Shown: positions 10,151-19,000, counted from the stretch's first letter. The stretch: 19,000 nt of DNA from Apostichopus japonicus (GCF_037975245.1 NC_092571.1:27916564-27935563), one strand, 5' to 3'. Notes: generated from the sequence alone by a model not told the origin. Translations and numbers: made by a program.

Positions 10151-11511
10151 TATAAAGACAACATTTTGGTGCCTATTTTATAAAGATTTTTAAATTGATT
10201 AAAACACTCAAAAGCAAAGTTTCACACCAAAATGTGCACACTGAAGCCACATGCCTAGCCTGTCGTTTTCACCCTACTTGTTCTTTCCATCATGGCGACC
10301 CATACTTAAAATGTTACTGTTCATAAAATGAACACAATGGTCTGTTTTAATCTGGAATAATAGTCAGCAGCTACAGCACTACACTTCTCCTCAATTGTCC
10401 TTACTCTAATGATACTAAAATATTGAAAATCATGGGAAATTTATGAAAATATCGTTGCAATAATGTTGGGAACGTTTTGAAAATCCAGAGAACAATTTGC
10501 GGTATTTTGCGTATGCTACAGTGTGTTAGGATAATAGTTTTTGTCCCTCTGCAGGTTGGATATGCATCGATTCGGTAATGAAGAACATGCGAATGACGGA
10601 TCAATGATACAGTAACGCTGTTGTTAGAAATTCACGGAAATTGAGAAGTATAAATTACGGAGGTAGAAAAGAAAGCAAGGAAATCCGCGCAAAAAGCTCA
10701 TGCCTTCATATATTACCATGGTAACAATCATACTCAACCCTTTTACATTCCCCAGTGAATGCGGTCACAGAAAATCCTGTGGCGACCAAATCTTTATTTT
10801 CCCCAAATTCTGGTGGCCCAGAATAAAACTTTGATAGCCTGAATGAAACTTTGATAACCACTTTGATATGCTAAATATTAGTACAAAAAACACTAGACCT
10901 AGCCTCAACATCGAGTAGCACTACTGTCAGTACTGACTACTAACGTTACTTTAAAGCTAGTACTAGTTAGTAATGATGACAGTGGCTAGTACATTTTGAT
11001 TAAAATAATGACATAGGCTAATGTATATTATTTTCTAACAAAATGGGTACGGTGAAAAAAATCTTACTTTATGTTTTCATGTTCAAATACGTAGGTGTAA
11101 TATAAGGTATAAAACCTTCCTCAGTAATTTCTATTTGCTTTTGTTTCTTTCATTAACTTGTTAATGACTTCATATAATTAACATTACTACCAACATCACA
11201 CTGCCGCCGCTGATTATGCTTGCTCTCCACGTTTATTGGATCAGACCATATAAGTATCCAATTTAGCTCTTAAACAGTTATTACTACTAGTACTACTATC
11301 TAATATGCAGGCCCAGGGTTCGCATATAGCCACTAGATTGCGCTATTCGCCCAATTTGATCGCATTGCAATAAACGATTAGTAAAAAGCTACTTGCGATT
11401 ATTATTTTTTAGTTATCCCTTCTATAACCCATAAACATCTCGTAAACTTCCTTGTCAGCCTTTCCTTCTATGAAATAGAAGGAACGATTGAATAAATAAT
11501 AATTTCTCCAA
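10151..11511. other. No gene recognised (10151-11511)
   Basis: AT-rich, with many CTAGTA/ACTACT-type short motifs around 10900-11000 and 11285-11300, but no phased tandem repeat. No credible open frame or RNA gene. Confidence 0.5.
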
Positions 11512-11695
11512 CATGGTAGCCTAACACCACACTAAGTCAACGGAAATCTAGCTAAGCCTAACCATCTGTTTATTCGCTGAAATTGTGACGCAGTTATAAG
11601 ATATCCATGGAATACTTTCGTTATTGCTGTTATCTTCGACCACATGGTAGCCTAACAACACACTAAATCAATGGGAAATCTGCCTAACCTTCGGT
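11512..11695. repeat. Short direct duplication, period about 131 bp
   Basis: ACATGGTAGCCTAACACCAC at about 11511 recurs at about 11642 with the following CACTAA.TCAA.GG.AAATCT kept; similarity fades after about 45 bases. The intervening sequence is not otherwise repeated. It could be two fragments of one dispersed repeat. Confidence 0.6.
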
Positions 11696-12427
11696 TTGCC
11701 CAAAAAAAATCACACTTTGCGTAGGATTCGGGTAATAAATTAGGAACCGGGTAGTACCGCATCGGGCGGGCACCTTCGTTATTTTTGTAAAGCATTGGTG
11801 AAATTTTCAGTTGCAAACTGATCGCCACAGTATTATGGGTCTGGGGACTAGCGTTAATTTTTCCAGAAATTCTCATCGCCAGCCGAGAATGGTCGTCGCC
11901 AATGCGACCATGGCGACCGTAATGAAAAAGGGTTGATATTCATACTAACTGCGAGGCAAGATCGCTTGTGTTGCATACATGTATTGCCTTGACAAATGGT
12001 TTCTCGAACCCGCGCATTATCACATTAATAAAAAATTAATCGGAAATTCGCGCCATTTTATAACTAGACAGACTGCATGGTCGTTATTACGACGCAAAAT
12101 TTTTTCCTACTGCCTTTTCAGGTATATTAGGAAAACATCGCAGGAGCTGTCAATATTAGCTCACTCTTTTCACAGAACCGTGATACACAACACCTAGCTA
12201 GGAGGAAAAAAATACATATACACGGGTGTGCGAAAATGATCACGCGAAGAAACGATTTTTTTTTACCTAGCTAGTTGGTTGGCTATTGAGTGTTGGTTAT
12301 CATATTGTGTTGTTGACTAGACTGTCAGGGTTTTTTCAGTGATTTATTTCACAGTGTTGTGTCATCAATTTAAACGTGCGGCGCCCGTTGACTGAGTAGT
12401 ACATGCAAATAACTAATAGTTACGTTA
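11696..12427. other. No gene recognised (11696-12427)
   Basis: Contains a GGCGACC/GGTCGCC-rich stretch at 11874-11920. Its neighbour AAAAAGGGTTGA is the inverse of TCAACCCTTTT at about 10735, a weak hint of inverted ends about 1.2 kb apart. No gene or RNA that I can support. Confidence 0.4.
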
Positions 12428-12560
12428 AATTGGGAGGCTGGACAGAGCCATTTATTGGCGTCTCAAAAGCCGTCCCACTCAAATTCGGCCGTCTTTCATT
12501 TCGATCTAGCCGTCTCAAAGACGGCGAGACGCATCGCTAGCTAAGACCCTGCCCCCCACC
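12428..12560 (-). repeat. GTCTC/GAGAC-rich repeat fragment next to a C-run
   Basis: Contains several copies of CCGTCTC or AGACGG (GCGTCTCAAAAGCCGTC, GCCGTCTCAAAGACGGCGAG), so it can fold back on itself. It ends GCTAAGACCCTGCCCCCCACC, whose reverse complement resembles the C/G-run plus AGGGTCTTAGC start of the GC-rich repeat at 9490. It may therefore be the opposite-strand end of a related family. Confidence 0.45.
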
Positions 12561-12577
12561 CATTCATTAAATGCATG

Positions 12578-12705
12578 ATTGCCCCACCAAAGCAATAGGG
12601 ATCATCTACTGACCCTGACCAACATATATACCAAGTATGACATCAATCACAAATTTCCTACTTGAGATACTGTGTTTTACAAGCTAGGGCATCACATACA
12701 CACAC
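12578..12705. repeat. Fragment related to the right terminal segment at 8311
   Basis: Shares with 8318-8450 the ordered landmarks CAATAGGG, CCAAGT.TG...TCAATC, TT(C/A)CC..(C/A)TTGAGATAC, CAAGC and then CACACACA. The copies are diverged but collinear. Here there is no satellite array on its left, so the terminal segment moves or exists independently of the array. Confidence 0.6.
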
Positions 12706-14235
12706 ATAAATATGTTCGGATGGGTGCTAAGCATCGGAAACAAAAATGGCCACTCACAACCAAACGTCAATTTACAGAGGTAAACATCAGTACCTTGGCG
12801 AGGTTGAAGCAAGTTTGACAACTTGGTTATAAACTTAATTCAAAACACTGCCTACCCCTACCCCCCTCCCACCCCCTTGCCCCGCCTGCCTTTTTGTACA
12901 AGGTAATGTACGCTATTGGCTTCAGGCATAGCCCATGTATACATAGCGGCATTCCAAAGTTTTCATTAGAACTGATTCCCAGTTTAGGACTACTTAACTT
13001 CAGGGAACTTTTGACCAAACATACTGGCAGTCCCTAGTGCATTGACCTCCATAATGAAATAATATACCCGATCATAAAATCAGCAAAATAAACTAACATA
13101 TGCATTTTTTGTTAAAAAAATAACTCATGGCAAATTTCTTCGACAAGAATCAAACATGATACAAATAGGTCTATCTGGCAGCCCTGGTTGTGAGGGGAAC
13201 ACAGATGCTTTGTCAACCTTAGATTTTCATTGCGTAAAAGATCGCTTTGATTAAGTGTGTTTAGTTAGTGTCCTCAACTGGGGGGTTTGATGAGCAGAAA
13301 AACGAAAATCCCAGAATTTGGTTATGCATGAAACTGAATTTCAGGTAGTTTGGAATATTGAAAATTGAATATTGTGATTTGTGATGGGGTAATCCGGTGG
13401 CCGTATAGACTACTATGCTCTTCCATATACCTGGATGTTCAATCCATGACATTTAACACAATTAACGGACAAATTGCATGAACGTTACCTTACAATGCCA
13501 AGTAGCATCGTATATATTTTACGTGGGGATAAATGCTGAATGTAGGTGGCTATCTAACTTTTCAGATTCAGTTCACCTATGCTTGATGTGCATTCCTTAG
13601 AAGGATACACACACTCCGTAATGTTGGAAAACTTGAAAATACTTGGCAGCCGAATCCAGAATCCCTCAGAAGAGAGGTCCGACACGGACAAATATCGATA
13701 GGTCCTGAAATTACCATTCAAGTAGACATGCTAAACAAAGCAGTGAAGAAAAATAAGGACTGTCCACTTGCAAAGCGTGCTCAATTTTACCTCTATGTCC
13801 TTTGCTTTGAGCAAAGTCATGTTTGCAGCTAACTTATAGTGGCAGAAATTTTCACAAGAGTGTGCCTGGGAATCCTGAGCCTCCTTTCTGGTTCGGGGGC
13901 CGGTGGTTGGGGGGGGGGGGCAGGTAACTACTACCTCAAATGGTGGGTGACCAGCTTTATCTTCATCTTCGCATACGTACAAATTCTTCGTTCCATCTCA
14001 GCAATTGATGCAATAAATCCTGACACAGGGAGGGATGGTTTCACGGTTCAATTGAAAAGAAAGTCCAAACAGTATAAAGGTGTGGCTGCCAATAACCTGT
14101 TGCTACTGTTGCAGCACAAGACTGCTCATCACTAGTGTTCAGTTCACCATTGGAAGTGCAGCCTTCTTTACAGGATGAAATCTGAAACAAGGTCCTTGAC
14201 TGATGACTTCACATTCCAATCGACAAGATCAACCT
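12706..14235. other. Intergenic / possible POLR2D 3' UTR; no other gene recognised
   Basis: C-rich simple tract at about 12850-12895 and a G-rich run at about 13895-13920. The part just below 14236 must include the POLR2D 3' UTR, but its end cannot be placed. Open frames here cross the simple tracts and lack any family resemblance. Confidence 0.5.
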
Positions 14236-14314
14236 TCAATACTGGAAGCTTCTCTTGGTTTGAATGTTATCGAGAATGTCCTGTAAATCCTTGTCTTCAA
14301 ACTTAGCCTCTAAA
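14236..14314 (-). CDS. POLR2D: POLR2D coding exon 4 with stop (residues 119-144)
   Basis: Acceptor CTCCTTTTGTTTTTGCAG|T has a strong polypyrimidine tract. The exon reads [20 protein letters not shown] then KRSFQY and TGA at 14238-14236. The end KRSFQY is the conserved C-terminus of animal RPB4. By eye there is no AATAAA or ATTAAA on the minus strand between the stop and about 13500, so the 3' UTR end is not placed; a GATAAA variant sits at 13961-13956. Confidence 0.95.
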
Positions 14315-17300
14315 CTGCAAAAACAAAAGGAGACATGGAAGATTAATTGGTGGACATACGATATTAAGATAACTACAAATTGCTCGGGAACACACTTTTT
14401 TGCAAAATTTTATATTTTCACGTAAGCAGTGATTACTACATTTATGGCCGGAGGTCATCACCGTTAGGCCAGGTTTAACCCCCGTCGAGGGCCCCCCCTC
14501 CCCTCCCTCCCTCCCTCTTTAATTACCAGGTAATTTCAGCTATGATTAATACAAATGAAGTAAAATAAAGTAAGTTGTCAGCACAGCCCAGATGGTTCCA
14601 TACCTGAGCTCATTTTCATACAGTTCAGAAATGAAGTTTACCATAACAGCCAAAAGTTATCAAAGCAGGTTAGACAATGCCCCAATATCTACTACTGTAG
14701 TTACCCAGTTTGAGAGATGACTCCTTCACTAACAGCCCAAAGTTATCCAAGCAGCCCAGATGGATCTCTGATGTCCTATATCCCAGCTAATACCAATTCA
14801 CTTATTCACAGATATGAATCCTACCTAATTTACCAGTACACTAGAAGCCCAAAATTAATGGAAGAAAGCTCAGATGAATCCCTTTACCTCTCTAGAGGCT
14901 AATACCCAATCCAGATCAAATGTGATTCTTACACTAACAGATTGGAAGTTTTATCATCCAAACAGTCGGGATGGATCTCTACTTAGGCTAATAGTGTCCC
15001 ACACAGTGCAGATGCATACATGTATGAATTCCTATATATGCAGTAGCACACTACATGTATGATACACTATAGGAGTGTTAGCTCAGTGGTTAACGCCGGT
15101 GCCTTCCAATCATAAGGTCCCCGGTTCGAGTCACTCCAAGATCAATGTATGTCGTCCAGCTACAGAGTTGCTGACAATTGACAATTCATTATCATGGACG
15201 TTAAATATAAATGTAAGAGACTGACTTCGGTCAGCTTGCGGCTTGGATAAGCCAATGAGGAGGATCTAAAATACATACATACACTGCTGAGTTATTACAT
15301 GATTTCTAAAACCACAGGGCTCCAGGGGTACTACAAGGCAGCAGCCAACATGCATCACTAGACCGTACAGATGAGTTCTCCAAGCAATGGAGATGGTTTC
15401 GAGACTTTTCCAAATGAATTTAGACGATTTTCTACGATAATGACAAGACATCATCTGGGCAGTCCCAGATACTTCTCTCTCTTCAAGTTGAAAAACTTTC
15501 CTATTGAGACCACTGACTGAGCGTAGCAGATTATGAATTACCTGGGAATGAGCGCCTTGGCTTCTTCTGCACTTTCTGGACACAGGTTAGCCAATGATGC
15601 CAGCTCAAATTTATGAAGGTCTTGCTGTTGTAATAACCTAGCATTTGGAGAAAACCAGAAAAAGTATAAGGGAAACATTAATTTGCGTCAGCTTTTTCAA
15701 GGATTACAAGTATAAGTACTGTTTAATATAGGGAGTCATTGGTGATCATGATAGAGAAAGTCTTTGAAATAACTTTGATGCTGACTTTAAATAACTCCAC
15801 TCTGCCTTTTCGGGCCTAGAAATTTTAGGCTATTAACGGCTAAATGCCAGTGGATTTTGCTGTTTTGCCAGTAGAAGAAAAACAAAGCACTGGCTCTTCT
15901 TGTACCAGCAACTAGACAAATATTGCTTTGTCTTCATTGAAGGAAAATGCAAGGAAAAAGCAAGTAGATATTTTATGCACCTGGCAATTTTTAGCAAGTG
16001 GCTAGCTAGGCTTTTGTTTGACACATGATATAGTAGATTAAAGGATTTACTTTACTATACTGAAACCTGGTCTTCCTAACAAAGCAAAATGTTACCATTA
16101 GGTTAGTTCAAGTTCTTGCTAATGTGTCAACTACTGACTACAAGTTAATGGCACTTGAGTCATCACATGTTATCTCAAAATGGTATAGAGCAATAATATT
16201 GTTCATGGTTTAACATCTAAGCATCAGAGTAAGACATGTACAGGTAATGCAAAATAGTCATAACTTTTCTGTTCCAAAGAGAGAGAAAACTTTGCGTCTG
16301 TGGTTAGGTAGTCAGAAGGATATTTGCAGGTTTTAACCAAAAAAAATAATAATAGATCTGCCAAACTGGATTTAAATTAGACACAGTAGAATCAAATGAC
16401 TTACGCTCTGACATCAGCGATAGTTTCCCTATTTTTAAATCTGGAGAACCTCTCTGTGTAGTTTAATGTTTTCATGAAGACCTCGCTGAGTTCCTGCTCT
16501 TCCTCCTGGCTCTCGTTCTGCTGTTTTCGATGCTCTAACAACATCTTGACCTCAGAGTTCAGGAGGGTCTCAGCATTTTCAAACTCTGTGGGGACATGAA
16601 AACATTTGTTAAAAGAAAGCAATTATTGTCACAGATACTGTAATATAGAACGCTTCAATCAAATTTTGCCAGAGCTACAAGTAGGGTGGCCAGTGACATG
16701 ACATAAACTTTATTTATTTTATTTATTTATTTATTTTTGTTCTATCACAACATAAGTATGACATATGACATAGAAGGAGATAAGAAACAAAACTTGTGAA
16801 AGAAAGTGTACTAAAAAACCCTGTAGGGCTTGTCGGGTAGTGACACTCCCTGAAAAAATACAGAACCTTACAAAATAGAAAAGAGAACCAAAAGAACAAA
16901 ACAAACAGAACCACCCCTTCCTCTCCCTTCCCTCACCCCTCCCCCCCAGTTTCAATTCGCAGTTCTAGTACATGTTGATGAAGTGCTTTTGTAAGTTTTT
17001 TCTAAAAGCAACATGGATTGATCACATTAGAGGACACATCCATAGGCATCACAGGCCAAGTTGGTCTTTGAGCAGAATTACTTCAAGTTCCCTCCTTTTT
17101 CTTTGTACGTATGATGCAAATGATTCTACACTACTGTCTGCCCCAGATTTCCCACTAGCCCGGGCTCGTTATCTTCGGTAAATACAGACATTTTGGACAA
17201 GCATTTAGATATTCTCCTGCATAATTTGATTGGCTAATGATTCACAACAAGTTGTCTGAAAATATTTCAGCATCTTAAGGCTTCTCATTGTTCACAAAGT

Positions 17301-18922
17301 TCTTTGTGGAAGTTGCGATCACTGTTAAAATGTTACTTTTCAGATACATGTATAAAGAAAAGATGGTCAGTCTATGCCATGGTTAATATGCTCCAATATA
17401 AACATTACAGCAGTTTGTCATTTCTTTCTCAAAACACAAGCGATGCAATTGTCTGCATGGAAGTCTTGCAAATTAATAAAGAAAACTGAATGATTGCACT
17501 TCTGTTAAATACAAACAGCTTGTGCAGGCATTCTTTGACTTGTCAGAGAATGTTTTTCATTACATCTGGTTTTTCTTCATTCTAAGATACGTTCTCTCTC
17601 TATTTGCCTGCAAAAGTTACAGTTTTGTTGATATAAACTCAGCAACGGTTTGCCATTGATCTTAACAAGTTAACAAGTGCTTCAGTAGGTGGGTGTCAAG
17701 CCCTGGTTAGGCCGATAGTAATGGAAAATATCTTTTCAACTCAGGCCTAGCCTATGCCTACTACTTAGCCTTAGAATGTAAACATAGTTACTTTTAAAGG
17801 CATTGAAGACTCGCCCCAAACCGCGTGCAGCGCTCTGAAAAAGTTAACTTTCCGTTGCTTGCAAGTGAAGTTTTCTGCTTGTCGCTACAAAATGTAGTCA
17901 GTAATGAAACATGATGCTACATTGTTATTTTTAGCTGGACCTGAGATGTCCATCGCTGTATTGTTTGTACACTGTGCTGTGGGTATTGACCGCAGCTGTA
18001 TGTACTGACTGTATACTAGTGTCTTATTACCGACGGTAGCAAGCTGTGTGTGTATTTGCTGGGATCGATGGATTCGATGGTGGTGTCTAACATTTCTGTT
18101 ACACCTCATTTGAAACTAGGTCAGATTAACGGCATGAGATGTTTCTTTGTGCACAAGTCTTCACACCCTTTAAGGCCTTCCAATCATTGTAAACTTGTCA
18201 ACAAACATTGTTGGCCGTGGCTATTCTTACGACCAGGAGTAACAATTATTTATAAACTATTCTTACGACATCGGCAAATTTCCAGTTATGCATGCGCAGT
18301 TAAGTAAATGAAGCAACTGCGCATGCGTAACCGGAAATTATTGTTACTGCTGGTCGTAAAAATAGCCACGTTAAAGCAACAGCGCATGCGTAAACGGAAT
18401 TATTGTTACTCCTGGTCGTAAAAATAGCCACTTTCAACATTGTTGGTGACTTTGACCTGCAATTGTTTGGATACGCTGACTCTGATGAGACAAATCTGTA
18501 TTTTCCCTGGTTGGATTGTTTTATTTATTTGTTAGGAGTACTTTAAAGCAACCAAGTTGTTTGCTATTCTCAAATTATCTTGAGAACCACATTTCACATC
18601 TCTTACTTTTCTTAATTTCTGTAGGCTGTTATTTAGCCTAACTATCCTAGCCATTTTAAAAGAGGATTTTCTGAGTACAAGTTACGATGGAAGCGCCTTT
18701 TTCACTAATCAGACGAAGGCATAGCAAGATAGCTATATCGCGAAACAGCTACCTGAGCATCTGAACACTTATGCTAACTGCTAAAGTTTTCACTAAGCTA
18801 TCCGTTGCATTAGCACATCGATAACGCAGGACAGTGTGTTTACCTTTCGGGAATTTAAGTTCAGTGGCATCTTCTTCTTGTTGCTGAAGACTTGATGGAA
18901 GAGTATTAACAGCTGCAGTCAT
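14236..18922 (-). CDS. POLR2D: DNA-directed RNA polymerase II subunit RPB4 (four coding exons)
   Basis: Spliced CDS on the minus strand: 18922-18844, 16585-16405, 15637-15542, 14314-14236 (79+181+96+79 = 435 nt, 144 aa plus TGA). RPB4 pairs with RPB7 to form the stalk of nuclear RNA polymerase II, which acts in initiation, RNA binding and mRNA export and decay. Recognition rests on near-identity to vertebrate POLR2D as I remember it: a variable acidic N-terminus (residues 1-23), then [23 protein letters not shown] and [20 protein letters not shown] in the N-terminal helical part, [15 protein letters not shown] in the HRDC-like helical domain, and the C-terminal end IQTKRSFQY. Human RPB4 is 142 aa, so this is full length. 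All introns are GT-AG with phases 1, 2 and 2, and the reading frame closes exactly. The ATG at 18922 is preceded in frame by TAA five codons upstream, which fixes the start. I saw no disabling change, so it should be functional. Confidence 0.97.
14489..14518 (-). other. G-tract able to form a G-quadruplex in POLR2D pre-mRNA
   Basis: On the plus strand this is CCCCCCCTCCCCTCCCTCCC followed by more CCCT. The transcribed-sense (minus) strand therefore has at least five runs of three or more G separated by single A. It lies about 175 nt upstream of the exon 4 acceptor. Confidence 0.6.
14578..15020. repeat. Degenerate tandem repeat in POLR2D intron 3
   Basis: Four to five diverged units of about 60-110 bp can be lined up on CACTAACAGCCCAAAGTTAT, CAGCCCAGATGGATCTC and a closing GGCTAATA/AGCTAATACC. 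Examples start near 14578, 14640, 14728, 14840 and 14930. Drift and indels are heavy, so it is an old minisatellite. Confidence 0.6.
15072..15285 (+). mobile_element. tRNA-derived SINE, internally deleted copy in POLR2D intron 3
   Basis: Same family as 9015-9262. The tRNA-like head GGAGTGTTAGCTCAGTGGTT and B-box-like GGTTCGAGTCAC are closer to a consensus tRNA than in the first copy. The body is collinear, but about 26 bp containing the TCCTGCTTGCAGGA hairpin are missing between CCAATGAGG and ATCTAAAATAC, with AGG at both edges. ATACACT occurs just before the head (15062-15068) and at the tail (15279-15285), a plausible short target-site duplication. It lies antisense to POLR2D. Confidence 0.88.
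15542..15637 (-). CDS. POLR2D: POLR2D coding exon 3 (residues 87-118, codon 119 split)
   Basis: Found by following the reading frame after exon 2. Acceptor TTTTCTCCAAATGCTAG|G, then codons for [20 protein letters not shown] and [12 protein letters not shown], then AG|GTAATT as donor. LHKFELA.LANLCPE..EE.KALIP is the hallmark of the C-terminal helical domain of RPB4. At 96 nt it is a typical short internal exon. Confidence 0.95.
15638..16404 (-). other. POLR2D intron 2 (767 bp)
   Basis: GT-AG intron, phase 2, with a strong donor (GTAAGT) and a TTTTCTCCAAATGCTAG acceptor. I see no repeat family or RNA gene inside it; it is AT-rich unique-looking sequence. Confidence 0.9.
16405..16585 (-). CDS. 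POLR2D: POLR2D coding exon 2 (residues 27-86, codon 87 split)
   Basis: This is the longest exon and holds the most conserved block of RPB4, including [15 protein letters not shown], the acidic run [10 protein letters not shown] and [10 protein letters not shown]. The acceptor is CCCCACAG|AG (boundary 16586/16585), and the donor is AGAGC|GTAAGT, a full consensus 5' splice site. The phase-1 entry (G|AG, Glu) and phase-2 exit (GC|G, Ala) match the neighbouring exons exactly. Confidence 0.96.
16703..16950 (-). mobile_element. Probable 3' end of a non-LTR (LINE-like) retrotransposon, in POLR2D intron 1
   Basis: Read on the minus strand, non-coding T-rich sequence with CACTACCCGACAAGCCCTAC AGGG leads into an (AAATA/AAAT)n tail at 16738-16708. 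A short A/T-unit tail after a 3'-UTR-like stretch is typical of truncated LINE copies. There is no reverse-transcriptase coding sequence, so the family is not identifiable. A simple (TTTA)n microsatellite in unrelated sequence is the alternative. Confidence 0.4.
17794..18173. mobile_element. MITE-like element with 18-bp imperfect terminal inverted repeats
   Basis: Left end TTAAAGGCATTGAAGACT (17794-17811) and right end AGTCTTCACACCCTTTAA (18156-18173) are inverted repeats matching at 15 of 18 positions. The interior from 17967 onward is shared with 1777-1975, which shows that this is a dispersed family. At about 380 bp with no coding capacity it fits a non-autonomous DNA transposon. A target-site duplication is not clear, so the superfamily is not assigned. 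Confidence 0.65.
18215..18435. mobile_element. MITE-like inverted-repeat element with a duplicated right arm
   Basis: The left arm GTGGCTATTCTTACGACCAG then GAGTAACAAT is mirrored on the right as ATTGTTACTCCTGGTCGTAA then AAATAGCCAC (ending at 18432). The right arm occurs twice in tandem, each with GCGCATGCGTAA, a CGGAA(A)TTATTGTTACT block and GGTCGTAAAAATAGCCAC. The left arm also has a second partial CTATTCTTACGAC. AACATTGTTGG flanks it on both sides (18204-18214 and 18436-18446), a good 11-bp candidate target-site duplication. It lies in POLR2D intron 1, about 410 bp from exon 1. Confidence 0.75.
18844..18922 (-). CDS. POLR2D: POLR2D coding exon 1 (residues 1-26 and first base of codon 27)
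   Basis: Encodes [20 protein letters not shown] followed by ELKFPK, then the first base of a split Glu codon. The acidic and Gln-rich head is the part of RPB4 that varies between species; the terminal FPK is the start of the conserved core. The donor reads CCGAAAG|GTAAAC at 18844/18843. A TTG four codons upstream is in frame but not needed, because the ATG at 18922 matches the expected family length. Confidence 0.95.
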
Positions 18923-19000
18923 TTTCACATTCAATTATGTAGACGTTTTGTTTGAGTAACTAGCATGTGGTGAGTACAGTACTACAAGTAACTACCGTCA
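18923..19000 (-). promoter_or_regulatory. POLR2D 5' UTR / promoter-proximal sequence (partial)
   Basis: Only 78 bp upstream of the start codon are present. In-frame TAA at about 18937-18935 rules out an N-terminal extension through this stretch. I see no clear TATA box or initiator. The rest of the promoter is outside the window. Confidence 0.4.

Larger units (their letters stand above)
14315..15541 (-). other. POLR2D intron 3 (1227 bp)
   Basis: GT-AG intron, phase 2. It contains a complete but internally deleted tRNA-derived SINE (15072-15285), a degenerate tandem repeat (about 14578-15020) and a purine-rich tract on the transcribed strand (14489-14518) about 175 nt before the acceptor. Confidence 0.9.
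16586..18843 (-). other. POLR2D intron 1 (2258 bp)
   Basis: GT-AG intron, phase 1. It holds a LINE-like 3' end (about 16700-16950), a MITE-like element with 18-bp inverted ends (17794-18173) and a second inverted-repeat element with a duplicated arm (18215-18435). The rest (16960-17780 and 18450-18840) shows no exon or RNA gene that I can support. Short open frames here have no family resemblance. Confidence 0.9.

Noticed and set aside
13731-14135. Overlapping open frames on both strands beyond the POLR2D stop
   Set aside because: Run through a G homopolymer, show no family resemblance and overlap the expected 3' UTR.
14717-15062. Two plus-strand open frames in intron 3
   Set aside because: Generated by the degenerate tandem repeat; antisense to a well-supported intron.
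16731-16955. Minus-strand open frames rich in Phe, Leu and Cys
   Set aside because: Translation of T-rich non-coding sequence beside the (TTTA)n tail; no reverse-transcriptase or other domain.
18923-18934. Upstream TTG start for POLR2D
   Set aside because: The in-frame ATG at 18922 gives the expected family length and TAA lies just upstream of the TTG.

Overview
This is an animal (metazoan) nuclear genomic window. It is AT-rich, mostly non-coding and heavily filled with repeats. The only gene I can support is a four-coding-exon copy of POLR2D (RPB4, the fourth-largest subunit of RNA polymerase II) on the minus strand, 18922 down to 14236. Its spliced product is 144 residues and is complete. 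The spliceosomal introns, tRNA-derived SINEs, MITE-like inverted-repeat elements and satellite DNA all fit a marine invertebrate. A deuterostome such as an echinoderm or hemichordate is my guess from the texture of the repeats; nothing in the window fixes the species.

Layout. 1-2880: no gene seen; a 128-bp tandem duplication near the left edge, a truncated inverted-repeat element copy (about 1777-1975), and G- and C-rich simple tracts (2408-2437, 2524-2539). About 2893-8520: one long repeat domain. It has an entry segment, a roughly 5.2-kb satellite-like array of related 220-660 bp units full of AGGTCA/TGACCT hexamers, and a conserved-looking terminal segment ending in a CA microsatellite and a hairpin. 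Within the array a 1649-bp composite block is present twice in tandem and looks identical by eye. 8520-14235: intergenic, with a tRNA-derived SINE (9015-9262), two copies of a GC-rich hairpin repeat (about 9477-9660 and 10003-10150), a short duplication near 11512/11643, and a fragment sharing the terminal segment of the big repeat (12578-12705).

14236-18922: the POLR2D gene. Intron 3 carries a degenerate tandem repeat, a second SINE copy and a G-rich tract on the sense strand. Intron 1 carries a LINE-like 3' end and two adjacent MITE-like elements, one of which has a duplicated right arm. Only 78 bp lie upstream of the start codon before the window ends, so the promoter is mostly outside.

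I did not find a novel multigene system. The most interesting structure is the satellite: its units repeatedly present direct repeats of the nuclear-receptor half-site at spacings of 1, 4 and 5 bases. This is visible in the sequence, but any regulatory role is inference.
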